DNA from: Acidobacteriota bacterium
GTDB lineage: Bacteria > Acidobacteriota > Terriglobia > Acidiferrales > UBA7541
Direction of reading: 5' to 3'
NCBI GenBank assembly: GCA_003224075.1
Contig: QHYF01000221.1
Span: forward strand, 1-12,434
DNA length: 12,434 nt
The notes under the pieces were generated by a model, which was not told the origin of the DNA, searched no databases, and worked only from the letters and a program-made list of their open reading frames with translations. Each line of letters begins with the position of its first letter. Position 1 is the first letter of the stretch. The position numbers were made by a program, and so were the translations under genes. Positions 1 through 6,996 of this stretch are shown piece after piece.

Positions 1-1
1 G

Positions 2-958
2 GGGCCCGGAGCAGCGGACGCTTATTCGCTCTCTTTCGACGAAGTCGTGCGCCGGGCGCGCGAGGCCTGGGATCGCGGCGCCACGGAGGTTTGCATTCAG
101 GGCGGGCTGCCGAAGGATCTCAACGGATTTTACTACCGGGATCTGCTGCGGGCCGTCAAGCGCGCGATTCCGGAAATGCACGTTCATGCCTTCTCGCCGA
201 TGGAGATTGATTACGGCCTCACCAAAACCGGCATGGCGCTGCGCGACTATTTGCGGATGATGAAGGACGAAGGGCTGGGGAGCATCCCAGGCACCGCCGC
301 GGAAATTCTGGATGATCGTGTGCGGAAGGAGCTGAGCCCCAACAAGCTGCCGGTGGCGCGCTGGGTGGAGATCATCACCGCGGCGCACGAGCTGGGGATT
401 CCGACGACTTCGACCATGATGTACGGACACGTGGAAGGGCCGGCGGATTGGGTGCGGCACATTCTCTTGCTGCGGTCGATTCAGAAGCGCACCGGCGGGT
501 TCACGGAGTTCGTGCCGTTGGGATTCATCCATGAAAATACGCGCCTGTATCGCCACGGCGGCGCCAGGCCGGGAGCGAAACGCGAGGAGCATTTGCGTGT
601 GCACGCCTTGGCGCGCGTGCTCCTGCACGGAGCGATCAAGAATCTGCAGGTGTCCTGGGTGAAGCTCGGTTTCGAAACGTCTCTCGCGTGTTTGCAGGCT
701 GGAGCCAACGATTTCAGCGGCACGCTGATGGAAGAAAACATTTCCAAGGCTGCCGGAGCGACTTTCGGAGAGTATGTTTCGCCGGAAGAATTTCGAGCGA
801 AGATTCGAACGATTGGCCGCGTGCCCGCCGAACGCACCACCACTTACAAGATTCGGCGCCTCTTCGCTCATCCGGAAGATGACCCTGCGGCAATTCCGGC
901 GCGGCTCCCGATGGCCCGCCCGAAAAGCCGCGCGCCATACACCGAAGGCGCCTACTGA
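2..958 (+). CDS. cofH: 5-amino-6-(D-ribitylamino)uracil-L-tyrosine 4-hydroxyphenyl transferase (CofH / C-terminal half of FbiC), 5'-truncated by window edge
   Basis: CofH is a radical SAM enzyme that joins a tyrosine-derived hydroxybenzyl group to 5-amino-6-ribitylaminouracil. CofG then closes the ring to Fo, the chromophore of coenzyme F420. The frame is open from base 2 to the TGA at 956-958, so the gene starts upstream. Its CxxxCxxC iron-sulfur motif lies outside the window, and a stand-alone CofH cannot be told from a fused FbiC. Recognisable CofH blocks, in order, are EVCIQGGLPKDLNG, HVHAFSPMEIDYG, IPGTAAEILDD, GIPTTSTMMYGHVE, FVPLGFIHENT and GANDFSGTLMEENIS. The family usually has a His-Pro after QGGL; here it reads Pro-Lys. 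About 30 residues follow the usual end (RTTTYKIR), rich in Pro and Ala. The cofC start lies 9 bp downstream, which supports an F420 operon. A GTG at 47 is in frame but lies inside the conserved domain and is not the start. Identification is firm. Confidence 0.92.
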   Translation, partial: GPGAADAYSLSFDEVVRRAREAWDRGATEVCIQGGLPKDLNGFYYRDLLRAVKRAIPEMHVHAFSPMEIDYGLTKTGMALRDYLRMMKDEGLGSIPGTAAEILDDRVRKELSPNKLPVARWVEIITAAHELGIPTTSTMMYGHVEGPADWVRHILLLRSIQKRTGGFTEFVPLGFIHENTRLYRHGGARPGAKREEHLRVHALARVLLHGAIKNLQVSWVKLGFETSLACLQAGANDFSGTLMEENISKAAGATFGEYVSPEEFRAKIRTIGRVPAERTTTYKIRRLFAHPEDDPAAIPARLPMARPKSRAPYTEGAY

Positions 959-967
959 ATCATTCTC

Positions 968-1660
968 ATGCGTGCACTTCTCCTGCCGGTCAAGGATTTA
1001 AAGAATGCGAAGAAAAGGCTGATGAGCGTGCTGACGCCGGAGGAACGGTTTGGGCTGGCGGAAGCGATGCTGGCGGACACGATTCGCGCGGTGCAGGGCG
1101 TGTGCGCGGCGGAAAAGATTTTTGTGGTGACGAATTACGGGCCAGTCATGGATTTGGCGGGAAAAAATGGATGGGAGGTATTGCGCGAGGAGCGCCAGAT
1201 TTCCGAAAGCGATTCCGTGGATGTCGCATCGCGAATCTGCGAAGAAAGAGGCGTCCGAAGTTTGCTGCGCCTGCCGCTGGATCTGCCGCTCGTCCAACCC
1301 GGAGACATCGATGAGTTGTTGAATGTGGAATGCGCATCGCCCGCCTTGGTGATCGTGCCGTCGCGGGATGGAACAGGCACCAATGCGATGTTGCGGACGC
1401 CGCCCACTCTGTTTCCCTCGCATTTTGGAAATGGAAGTTTTGCCAAGCATCTGGCCGAAGCCGGGCGCGCCGGGGCGCGAATCATCGTGCGGCGAAATTC
1501 ACGCCTGGAGATGGATGTTGACGACGCAGCCGATTTGCGCGTCCTGCTTGAACACGATCTGAGCGGCACGGAAACGGGACGTTGGCTTCGCGCGAGCGGC
1601 GTGGAGGCAAAGTTCCGTACAAACCTGGAAGCGCGGGCAAGGTTTGCGGCGGAACGATGA
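968..1660 (+). CDS. cofC: 2-phospho-L-lactate / phosphoenolpyruvate guanylyltransferase (CofC/FbiD)
   Basis: CofC uses GTP to activate a three-carbon phospho-acid (2-phospholactate in archaea, phosphoenolpyruvate or 3-phosphoglycerate in bacteria). The product is joined to Fo to make F420-0. The protein is 230 residues, a normal length. It opens with the family's nucleotide-binding strand and loop (LLLPVKDLKNAKKRL), continues with LTPEERFGLAEAMLADTI, then the acidic metal-site region LPLDLPLVQPGDIDELL, the SRDGTGTNAML loop and GNGSFAKHLAEA, all typical of CofC. Nothing visible decides which phospho-acid it uses. The start ATG at 968 has no clear Shine-Dalgarno. It lies 9 bp after the cofH stop, so translational coupling is likely. 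About 25 residues rich in Arg and Ala follow the core domain. Only the genes for CofD/FbiA and the glutamate ligase CofE/FbiB are missing from view; they would have to lie elsewhere. Confidence 0.92.
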   Translation: MRALLLPVKDLKNAKKRLMSVLTPEERFGLAEAMLADTIRAVQGVCAAEKIFVVTNYGPVMDLAGKNGWEVLREERQISESDSVDVASRICEERGVRSLLRLPLDLPLVQPGDIDELLNVECASPALVIVPSRDGTGTNAMLRTPPTLFPSHFGNGSFAKHLAEAGRAGARIIVRRNSRLEMDVDDAADLRVLLEHDLSGTETGRWLRASGVEAKFRTNLEARARFAAER

Positions 1661-1756
1661 CCCGCCGAAACTCGATGAAGCGTAAGAATCGCGTAGGGAT
1701 CGCGAAGGGGCGCGTTGCGCAGATGACTTTCGCGTGATTTTGCGGGGAGGATTGCG

Positions 1757-2128
1757 ATGAGTGAAGTGATTCCGGAAAAATATTTGGATCTGTTCGAAAA
1801 GCAGGCTTTTGGAAACCTTGGCACGCTCATGAAGGACGGAAGCCCGCAGGTGACGCCGGTGTGGGTGGATTACGACGGGAAACTGGTGAAGGACAAAAAT
1901 GTCCGGCGCGATCCCCGCGTTTCCATTTCACTGCAGGACCCCGCGAATCCTTATCGCTATTTGGAAATCCGCGGCCGCGTCGTGGAAATCACCGAAAAAA
2001 GCGCGGACGATCACATCAACAAACTCTCGCAGAAATATCTCGGCAAGCCCGTATATCCCTATCGCCAGCCTGGCGAGGTCCGCGTCACCTACAAGATCGA
2101 ACCGCAAAAAGTCAGCTCCATGGGATAG
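1757..2128 (+). CDS. PPOX-class, probably F420-dependent oxidoreductase (pyridoxamine-oxidase-like split barrel), with internal deletion
   Basis: This small split-barrel protein (123 residues) belongs to the PPOX/FDOR group that binds flavins or F420. Recognisable blocks are IPEKYLDLFEKQAFGNLGTL, DGSPQVTPVWVDYDGK, VKDKNVRRDPRVSISLQDP, YRYLEIRGRVVEI and YPYRQPGEVRVTYKIEP. Family members normally have about 10 more residues between DYDGK and the KDKNVRRDP motif, forming a barrel strand and an N-T-A-x-G-R-like turn near the cofactor. Here DGK runs straight into LVKDKN. The loss is in frame and leaves the rest intact, so the fold may be damaged. The start is well supported: GGGGAGG at 1744-1750 sits 6 nt before the ATG. 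The gene follows cofC on the same strand after 96 bp with no clear promoter seen. Linkage to cofH-cofC makes F420 more likely than FMN as cofactor. The substrate is unknown. Confidence 0.85.
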   Translation: MSEVIPEKYLDLFEKQAFGNLGTLMKDGSPQVTPVWVDYDGKLVKDKNVRRDPRVSISLQDPANPYRYLEIRGRVVEITEKSADDHINKLSQKYLGKPVYPYRQPGEVRVTYKIEPQKVSSMG

Positions 2129-2166
2129 GTGCGCGAAACTCTGTCCTGGGCGGTCCGCCAGAAACT

Positions 2167-2793
2167 CTAGAGCCGCGCGGCAACGCGCGCGGCGATGCGG
2201 CCGCCGGGCGCGCGAAAGACCAGGACAAGGCTGTCCGTGAGAGGCACTCCCTTGCCTGGAATGGCCAACTGATAGGCCCACTCGAAGCGCTTCGGCAGTT
2301 CGGAAGAAAGGCTTCTATCGTAAGGAACGATGGGTTCGACGGAAAAACTTTTTTCGGCGACGTTTCCAACCGCGCGCAAATCCACGCCGTGCTTCCAATA
2401 GAGCGAGAGCTTCAGCGAACTCATCATTTCGCGGGTCAGATAAATCCGCGTTCCGATTTGCTTGAGTCCGGATGCGCACGGCTGATCGTGGATGACGAAA
2501 GAGAGAAGAAGCTCATCGGGGAAATGCGTGACGGTTTCCGGGCCGCGGCGGAAGGCCGCGCCCTGGTCGCTGTCAACGCGTTTCAGATCGTCGAAGAATT
2601 CCGGAGAATCCAGGCGCCCCGAAACGCGAAAGCAGACGCCGTTCGGAAGCGAGCCGTCGGTTTTAAAAAAGACGCCGCCGTCATAATTCCACACGCTCTT
2701 ATCACGCTTGGTCTGAGCGAGAGATGCGCCGGACGGGCAAGCAAGAAAAATCAGAAGCACGGCGCCGGCGATTCTGTGGCTCCTGGAACGCAT
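2167..2793 (-). CDS. Exported protein of unknown function (208 aa)
   Basis: I do not recognise this family. The protein starts with a clear Sec signal peptide: basic MRSRSHR, then the hydrophobic stretch AGAVLLIFLA, with likely cleavage after GASLAQ near residue 27. The mature part, about 180 residues, is mixed alpha/beta in appearance with no transmembrane segment. Two cysteines (in GVCFRV and QPCASG) could form a disulfide outside the cytoplasm. Segments such as LSLYWKHGVDLRAVG and EWAYQLAIPGKGVPLTDSLVLVFRAPGG suggest a beta-rich extracytoplasmic domain. It is the last gene of the minus-strand block, 24 nt after the hydrolase gene. It ends convergently with the PPOX gene, 38 bp from that gene's stop. 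A GC-rich hairpin (8-bp arms 2172-2179 and 2186-2193) lies in its last codons, but no T tract follows, so it is only a weak terminator candidate. Confidence 0.72.
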   Translation of the reverse strand: MRSRSHRIAGAVLLIFLACPSGASLAQTKRDKSVWNYDGGVFFKTDGSLPNGVCFRVSGRLDSPEFFDDLKRVDSDQGAAFRRGPETVTHFPDELLLSFVIHDQPCASGLKQIGTRIYLTREMMSSLKLSLYWKHGVDLRAVGNVAEKSFSVEPIVPYDRSLSSELPKRFEWAYQLAIPGKGVPLTDSLVLVFRAPGGRIAARVAARL

Positions 2794-2817
2794 GAGTTTG
2801 ACCTTGCGAAAAATATT

Positions 2818-3930
2818 TTACTCCTTGCGCGCAGCGGCGAGAAGAAAAGAGAAACCGCCAAATGTGTGAAGCGCTTTGCCTTCGCCACCGGGCTTGACCG
2901 TGCCTTGGCCGGCGCGAACCGCTTGGATGGCGTCGGCGAGCCTAGGAAGCACGTCGGGTTGCGCGACGGGAATATTGTGCGCTCCGAGGACCAATTTCAA
3001 TTGCGGGGCGAGCGCCGCCAGGCGCTTTACCGAATTGACGTAGGCGTCGAGATTGGTCTCCGGGCGATAGAGCCAGATCGGGGCGGGATAGTACGTGTCG
3101 CCCGTGAAAAGAAGGCCGTTGGCGCGATCAAGCAGCGAGATGGCGTCCGGCGTGTGGCCCGGCGTGGAAAGAACTTCCAGGGTGCGGCCGCCCAGGTTGA
3201 TCTTGAAGCCTTCGTGAATAAAACGCGAAATCTTCCAGGGCTTCGTGGCGTACGTTTTTGGATTGAAAGCTTTTGGCAAATCGCCGCAGAGCTGATCCGG
3301 CGCAATTTCGGCCTGGGCATCCTCGCGCGAACCTTTCGCATTCGTGCGCGTGAAGCTGGTGTCCATGCCGTAGACAAAATTGAATTGCCAGTTGCCGCCG
3401 ACGTGATCGTTGTGAGTGTGCGAGTTGAGCACGACGACGAAACGCGCCGTCAACTGGGAAGCAATTTTGCGGATGTTGCCGATGCCCATGCCGGTGTCGA
3501 AGAGAAGCGCCTGCTTGTTGCCGACAATGAGATAAGAAATGGTTTCGTCCGCCTGATGCGGTTCGTAAATGGCGAAAACGCCGGGTGCAACTTTATAGAC
3601 TTCGAACCACGGGTCGCTGACGGGAATGGCCTGGAGCGATTTGTATTCCGGGCGGGGAAGAGGGCGGCACCATTCGGGTTTCTCGGATTGCGGGGGCGAT
3701 GGAAGAGAAAAACTTAACACAGAGGACACAGAGGCCGGAGCACAGAGAACACAGAGAAATAACAGCAGCGACTGAAAGAAAATGAGCGGAAACTGAGCGA
3801 GCCCCGGAAAAAGGCCGAAAGGTGTCATTCCGAGGGGCGCAGTTGCCCGAGGAATCTGCTTTTTTTCGGCGCACCTCTGAGAAGCAGATTCCTCGCTTCG
3901 CTCGGAATGACAATTCTGCGCTTCGTTCAT
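2818..3930 (-). CDS. Metallo-beta-lactamase-fold hydrolase, probably exported; N-terminus built on repeat sequence
   Basis: This is a zinc hydrolase of the metallo-beta-lactamase superfamily, with substrate unknown. Numbering from the ATG at 3930, the metal ligands are HTHNDH (H171, H173, D175, H176), H259 in STPGHTPD, D278 in FTGDTYY and H318 in LGAHN, so the site looks complete. The conserved domain runs from about W108 to residue 360. The first 80 residues are suspicious: residues 7-36 are encoded by the palindromic repeat at 3824-3911, and residues 58-72 by the ACACAGAG repeat at 3717-3758. Between and through these runs a hydrophobic stretch (PLIFFQSLLLFLCVLCAPA, residues 48-66) that could act as a signal peptide. 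Two starts are possible. The ATG at 3930 overlaps the amidase stop by 4 nt (ATGA). The ATG at 3828, inside the palindrome, would put the hydrophobic segment properly near the N-terminus. I keep the outer start because of the overlap. Confidence 0.85.
   Translation of the reverse strand: MNEAQNCHSERSEESASQRCAEKKQIPRATAPLGMTPFGLFPGLAQFPLIFFQSLLLFLCVLCAPASVSSVLSFSLPSPPQSEKPEWCRPLPRPEYKSLQAIPVSDPWFEVYKVAPGVFAIYEPHQADETISYLIVGNKQALLFDTGMGIGNIRKIASQLTARFVVVLNSHTHNDHVGGNWQFNFVYGMDTSFTRTNAKGSREDAQAEIAPDQLCGDLPKAFNPKTYATKPWKISRFIHEGFKINLGGRTLEVLSTPGHTPDAISLLDRANGLLFTGDTYYPAPIWLYRPETNLDAYVNSVKRLAALAPQLKLVLGAHNIPVAQPDVLPRLADAIQAVRAGQGTVKPGGEGKALHTFGGFSFLLAAARKE
3717..3758 (-). repeat. Short interspersed repeat of ACACAGAG-type 9-bp units
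   Basis: Four near-identical 9-bp units are visible on the plus strand. ACACAGAGG occurs at 3717-3725 and again at 3726-3734, then after the 6-bp spacer CCGGAG come CACAGAGAA at 3741-3749 and 3750-3758. On the minus strand this reads as CTCTGTGTT-type units and translates as LCVLC. I recall similar low-complexity strings scattered through acidobacterial and related genomes. The repeat lies within the 5' end of the hydrolase gene and encodes part of its putative hydrophobic leader. Confidence 0.7.
3824..3911. repeat. Interspersed palindromic repeat (two nested inverted arms)
   Basis: The outer arms are GTCATTCCGAG (3824-3834) and CTCGGAATGAC (3901-3911). The inner arms are CGAGGAATCTGCTT (3848-3861) and AAGCAGATTCCTCG (3882-3895). 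Both pairs are perfect inverted copies, separated by unpaired segments, so the element can fold as a long interrupted hairpin. Translated on the minus strand it gives CHSERSEES, a string I recall from many spurious or chimeric hypothetical proteins in environmental genomes, which marks it as a dispersed repeat family. It lies 15 bp downstream of the amidase stop and inside the annotated start region of the hydrolase gene. No transposase is nearby, so it resembles a REP/MITE-like non-autonomous element. Confidence 0.85.
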
Positions 3931-4973
3931 TTGGAAGCTCCGGCGACGAAGATGGATTTGGGGAGCATCATGTGGACGCCTTTGTTGCCGTCGACCAGTT
4001 CGGTGATGTGCAGGTCGGCGGCCACGCTCGAGAGCATGTAGGCGTCGTCACGCGAGAGATGTTTTTCGGTCATCAGGAAGTCGATCATTTCGCGGACCGC
4101 GAGTTTCGTGGCTTCGTTCAAGTCTTCGTGGAGGCCCATGGTGATGAAGTGCGTGGGCGTTTCCGCGCGCGGCCAGCTCAGGTGCATGTCCTTGCGCACG
4201 ACGAATTGAAAGGTGCCGATGAGTGAAGTTTCAAGCGCGGTGATGTCCACTTCGCCGTCGCCCTGGCCGGCGTGGCCGTCGCCGGCGAGGAAGAGCGCGC
4301 CGGGCGCGTGCACGGGAATGTAGAGCGTCGTTCCGGCGACGAGATCTTTGTTGTCCAGATTGCCGGCTTGAATCCAGGGAGGAGCGCTGCTGAGGCGGCC
4401 GGAAGTTTCCGGCGGAGCGACGCCCATGCTGCCGAAAAAGGGATGCAACGGAATCTCGATGCCGGGAGCAAAGCGCGCGATCATGCGCTTTTCGTCGAGC
4501 GCAATAATTTTCATTTTCGGATACGGATAATCCTCGGGAAGAAAGCCGCGGCCTGGGCCGAATCCGTTGTAGGCGTAAGGAATGGCGAGTTTGGCCCCGA
4601 GAATTTTTACTTCGAGAACGTCGCCGACTTCCGCGCCTTCGACGTAGATGGGTCCCGTGAGGATGTGACCGCCTGGCCCTTTATCTTTCACCTGGTCGTG
4701 AATGTCGCGCAGCGATTGCTCGACCTGCAGCGGTGGAACGCCAGCTTTTTCCAAGCGCTCCGGACTGGAAGTAATCAACGTCTGAATTTCCACCGTGTCG
4801 CCCGACTTTACGCGCAGCACCGGCGGCGTCTTCGCGTCGTAGTAGCCCCACGCCACCGTCTTCGGCGTCGGCTTCAGCGTGTGCGTTGCCTGCGCGTTCG
4901 CCTCCTGCGCTGCTGCACTAGCACGCAAAGCGAGGATGATTCCAACCGTCAGGACGTGTCGTATCGTCAGCAA
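3927..4973 (-). CDS. Exported acetamidase/formamidase family protein
   Basis: Members of the FmdA/AmdA family hydrolyse short amides such as formamide or acetamide to ammonia and the acid. From the chosen start, family blocks are WGYYDAKTPPVLRVKSGDTV (near residues 42-61), GPIYVEGAEVGDVLEVKI, IPLHPFFGSMGVAP, and the glycine-rich core GDGHAGQGDGEVDITALETS (near 231-250). Length (about 348 residues) fits the family. The N-terminus is a signal peptide (LTIRHVLTVGIILALRASA, cleavage near AAAQ), so the enzyme acts outside the cytoplasm, unlike the classical cytosolic enzymes. I chose the TTG at 4973 because GGAGG (4982-4986) sits 8 nt upstream and the signal then begins with basic residues. The alternative ATG at 4991 adds MVEDSL, which puts two acidic residues before the hydrophobic core. 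Its stop overlaps the hydrolase ATG by 4 nt. Substrate within the amide class is not decided by the sequence. Confidence 0.87.
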   Translation of the reverse strand: MLTIRHVLTVGIILALRASAAAQEANAQATHTLKPTPKTVAWGYYDAKTPPVLRVKSGDTVEIQTLITSSPERLEKAGVPPLQVEQSLRDIHDQVKDKGPGGHILTGPIYVEGAEVGDVLEVKILGAKLAIPYAYNGFGPGRGFLPEDYPYPKMKIIALDEKRMIARFAPGIEIPLHPFFGSMGVAPPETSGRLSSAPPWIQAGNLDNKDLVAGTTLYIPVHAPGALFLAGDGHAGQGDGEVDITALETSLIGTFQFVVRKDMHLSWPRAETPTHFITMGLHEDLNEATKLAVREMIDFLMTEKHLSRDDAYMLSSVAADLHITELVDGNKGVHMMLPKSIFVAGASK

Positions 4974-5584
4974 TAGTGAATCCTCCACCATCGAAAGTTC
5001 CCAATCACTTTCAGAAATTGGTCGTCATCCTGTTTGTAGTCACCGGCGCTCGTCCTCAAGCCGATTTCGTAAAGTATCCCGGCGCGAAGCGCGATCACTT
5101 CTTCTTCGATCACCGTTCCGGCGGAACCTTCGTACTGATAGCGAATGAGCTTAGCGGCCAAGCCGTTGAGTTTCGTATTCTCGCGGCGCAACACTTTGAA
5201 TTCTTTCTTGCCCTCGCCACTGATCTTCGTCCGCCACTCCGCTGCTCCGTTCAGTGACGACAAATCAAAGGAATTGTATTCAGCGTTCACCCAAATAAAC
5301 CGCTTGTCGTCGATAGAAACGACATCGGTTATGCCAGTATCCGGCAGGCCGATGAGGAATCCGTGATTCGGACTGGGTGAGTGATTGCCGTGTGCCAAGA
5401 ACCCTTTGGGGAGCAACACGTAAAATCCGTAGTCACAGTTGGCATATCGACCGGTGAACTGCGATTCCGAGTCGGTTTCCCATGATTTCCATTTGGATGT
5501 TTGCACTGGCTCTTGTTGTGCCTCGACAACGGAGACCATCGCCAGCAGCAAAACAGATAAACGAAAAGTATGAAAAAGTCCCAT
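4967..5584 (-). CDS. Exported protein of unknown function (205 aa)
   Basis: I do not recognise the family. A Sec signal peptide is clear: MGLFHTFR, the hydrophobic LSVLLLAMVSVV, and a likely cleavage after VEA at about residue 22. The mature domain of about 180 residues contains YGFYVLLPKGFLAHG and a C-terminal LKVIGNFRWW. This is a layout seen in small secreted alpha/beta proteins of the PsbP/DcrB type, where 'surface-exposed strand, fine-grained Phe-Arg-Trp end' is common; that resemblance is only an impression. The start ATG at 5584 lies 12 nt after the fumarase stop with a modest AGAGAG ribosome site. Another ATG five bases upstream (5589) is in a different, non-coding frame. The 3' end overlaps the amidase start region. 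Position implies co-expression with fumC and the amidase. Confidence 0.72.
   Translation of the reverse strand: MGLFHTFRLSVLLLAMVSVVEAQQEPVQTSKWKSWETDSESQFTGRYANCDYGFYVLLPKGFLAHGNHSPSPNHGFLIGLPDTGITDVVSIDDKRFIWVNAEYNSFDLSSLNGAAEWRTKISGEGKKEFKVLRRENTKLNGLAAKLIRYQYEGSAGTVIEEEVIALRAGILYEIGLRTSAGDYKQDDDQFLKVIGNFRWWRIHYC
4982..4986 (-). promoter_or_regulatory. Shine-Dalgarno deciding a TTG start for the amidase
   Basis: On the minus strand GGAGG is followed by 8 nt and then TTG at 4973. This is the strongest ribosome-binding match near the amidase start. It lies downstream of the ATG at 4991, so it cannot serve that codon. The TTG start would overlap the stop of the upstream gene (4967-4969) by 7 nt, consistent with translational coupling. 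Confidence 0.5.
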
Positions 5585-5596
5585 TTCATTGCTCTC

Positions 5597-6996
5597 TTAT
5601 GGGTGGGTCATGTCCTCGGGCTTGACGAGGGCGTCGAATTCTTTGGCGGTGACGAAGCCGAGCTTAATGGCGGCTTCGCGGAGGCTCATGCCTTCTTGGT
5701 GCGCGATCTTGGCGACTTTGGCGGCGTTGTCGTAGCCGATTTTGGGCGCGAGGGCGGTAACGAGCATCAGGGAATTGTGGACGTAGCGATCGAGCTGCTC
5801 GCGGTTGACTTCGATGCCGCGGACGCAATGTTCGACGAAGCTGTTGCAGGAGTCGGCGAGCAATTCCACAGAGTGCAGGTAATTGAAAATCATGACGGGC
5901 TTGAAAACGTTTAATTCAAAATTGCCTTGCGAGCCGGCGAAGCCGATGGCGGCGTCATTGCCCATCACTTGCACCGAGACCATGGTGAGCGCTTCCGCCT
6001 GCGTGGGATTCACTTTGCCGGGCATGATCGAGGAGCCGGGCTCGTTTTCGGGAAGAGTGAGCTCGCCGAGACCACAGCGCGGGCCGGAAGCGAGCCAGCG
6101 AATGTCATTGGCGATTTTCATGAGCGAGGCAGCGAGCGTTTTCAAGGCGCCGCTGGCGAAAACGATTTCGTCGTGCGCGGAGAGCGCGGCGAATTTGTTG
6201 GGATGCGAGCGGAAAGGCAAGCCGGTGAGCTCGGAGATTTTGCGGGCGGCGCGCTCGCGTTGAGGCCGGTGCCGACGGCCGTGCCGCCAATGGCGAGATC
6301 GTAGAGACCGTCGAGAGCGACGGCGACGCGGCCGCCGTCGCGGTCCAGGAGATTCACCCAGCCGGAAAATTCCTGGCCGAGCGTGAGCGGCGTGGCATCC
6401 TGGAGATGGGTGCGGCCGATCTTGACGATGCCGGCGTATTCCCTGGCTTTGGTGTCGAGGGCATCGCGAAGGTTTTTCACGGCGGGGAGCAGGCGGCGCG
6501 CGGTTTCCGTGGCAGCAGCGATGTGCATGGCGGCGGGGAACGTGTCGTTGGAGGATTGCGACATGTTGACGTCGTCGTTGGGATGAATAGGCTTCTTGCT
6601 GCCCATGACGCCGCCGGCGATTTCGATGGCGCGGTTGGAGATGACCTCGTTGACGTTCATGTTGGTCTGCGTGCCGCTGCCGGTTTGCCAGACACGCAGA
6701 GGGAAGTGGTCGTTGAGTTTTCCCGCGATGACTTCATCGGCGGCCTGGACGATCAGCTTGGCTTTTTCGGCGGGAAGCTTGCGGAGGTCCTGATTGACGA
6801 GCGCGGCAGCCTTTTTGAGAATGCCGAAGGCGCGAATCAGCTCGGGCGGCATAGTGTCCTTGCCGATAGCGAAGTGAACGAGCGAGCGGGCGGTTTGCGC
6901 GCCGTAGTAGCGGTCGGCAGGGACTTCGATCTTGCCCATGGAGTCGGACTCGGCGCGGGTCGGCGTCTTCATGGCGGATTTGGTAGCTTCAGACAT
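5597..6996 (-). pseudogene. fumC: Class II fumarate hydratase (fumarase C), interrupted by a frameshift
   Basis: Class II fumarase interconverts fumarate and malate in the TCA cycle as a cytosolic homotetramer. The first 246 codons (6996 to 6259) carry GSGTQTNMNVNEVISNRA, HPNDDVNMSQSSNDTFP, GRTHLQDATPLTLGQEFSG and AIGGTAVGTGLN. The frame then breaks. From base 6256 a second frame continues with ERAARKISELTGLPF, WLASGPRCGLGEL, the active-site loop GSSIMPGKVNPTQ and QGNFELNVF, to the TAA at 5597. Homologues have a T-H-P-E-Y-A-like segment after GLN, so the lesion is consistent with loss of about 16 bp. All catalytic motifs on both sides are intact, so an assembly error is as likely as a true pseudogene. 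The start ATG at 6996 is supported by AAGGAG 6-7 nt upstream. The same frame stays open upstream to about 7410, but that stretch does not resemble fumarase. The gene heads the five-gene minus-strand block. Confidence 0.9.

Noticed and set aside
2140..2193. Hairpins between the convergent PPOX and exported-protein genes as a bidirectional terminator
   Set aside because: The stems are GC-rich but one has an impossible one-base loop and neither is followed by a T tract in either direction; left as weak structure only.
1861..3717. 618-codon open frame on the plus strand antisense to two exported-protein genes and overlapping the PPOX gene
   Set aside because: The translation is Arg/Ala/Gly-rich with no recognisable motif, starts inside the PPOX gene, and mirrors the codon structure of the minus-strand genes. 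High GC explains the lack of stops.
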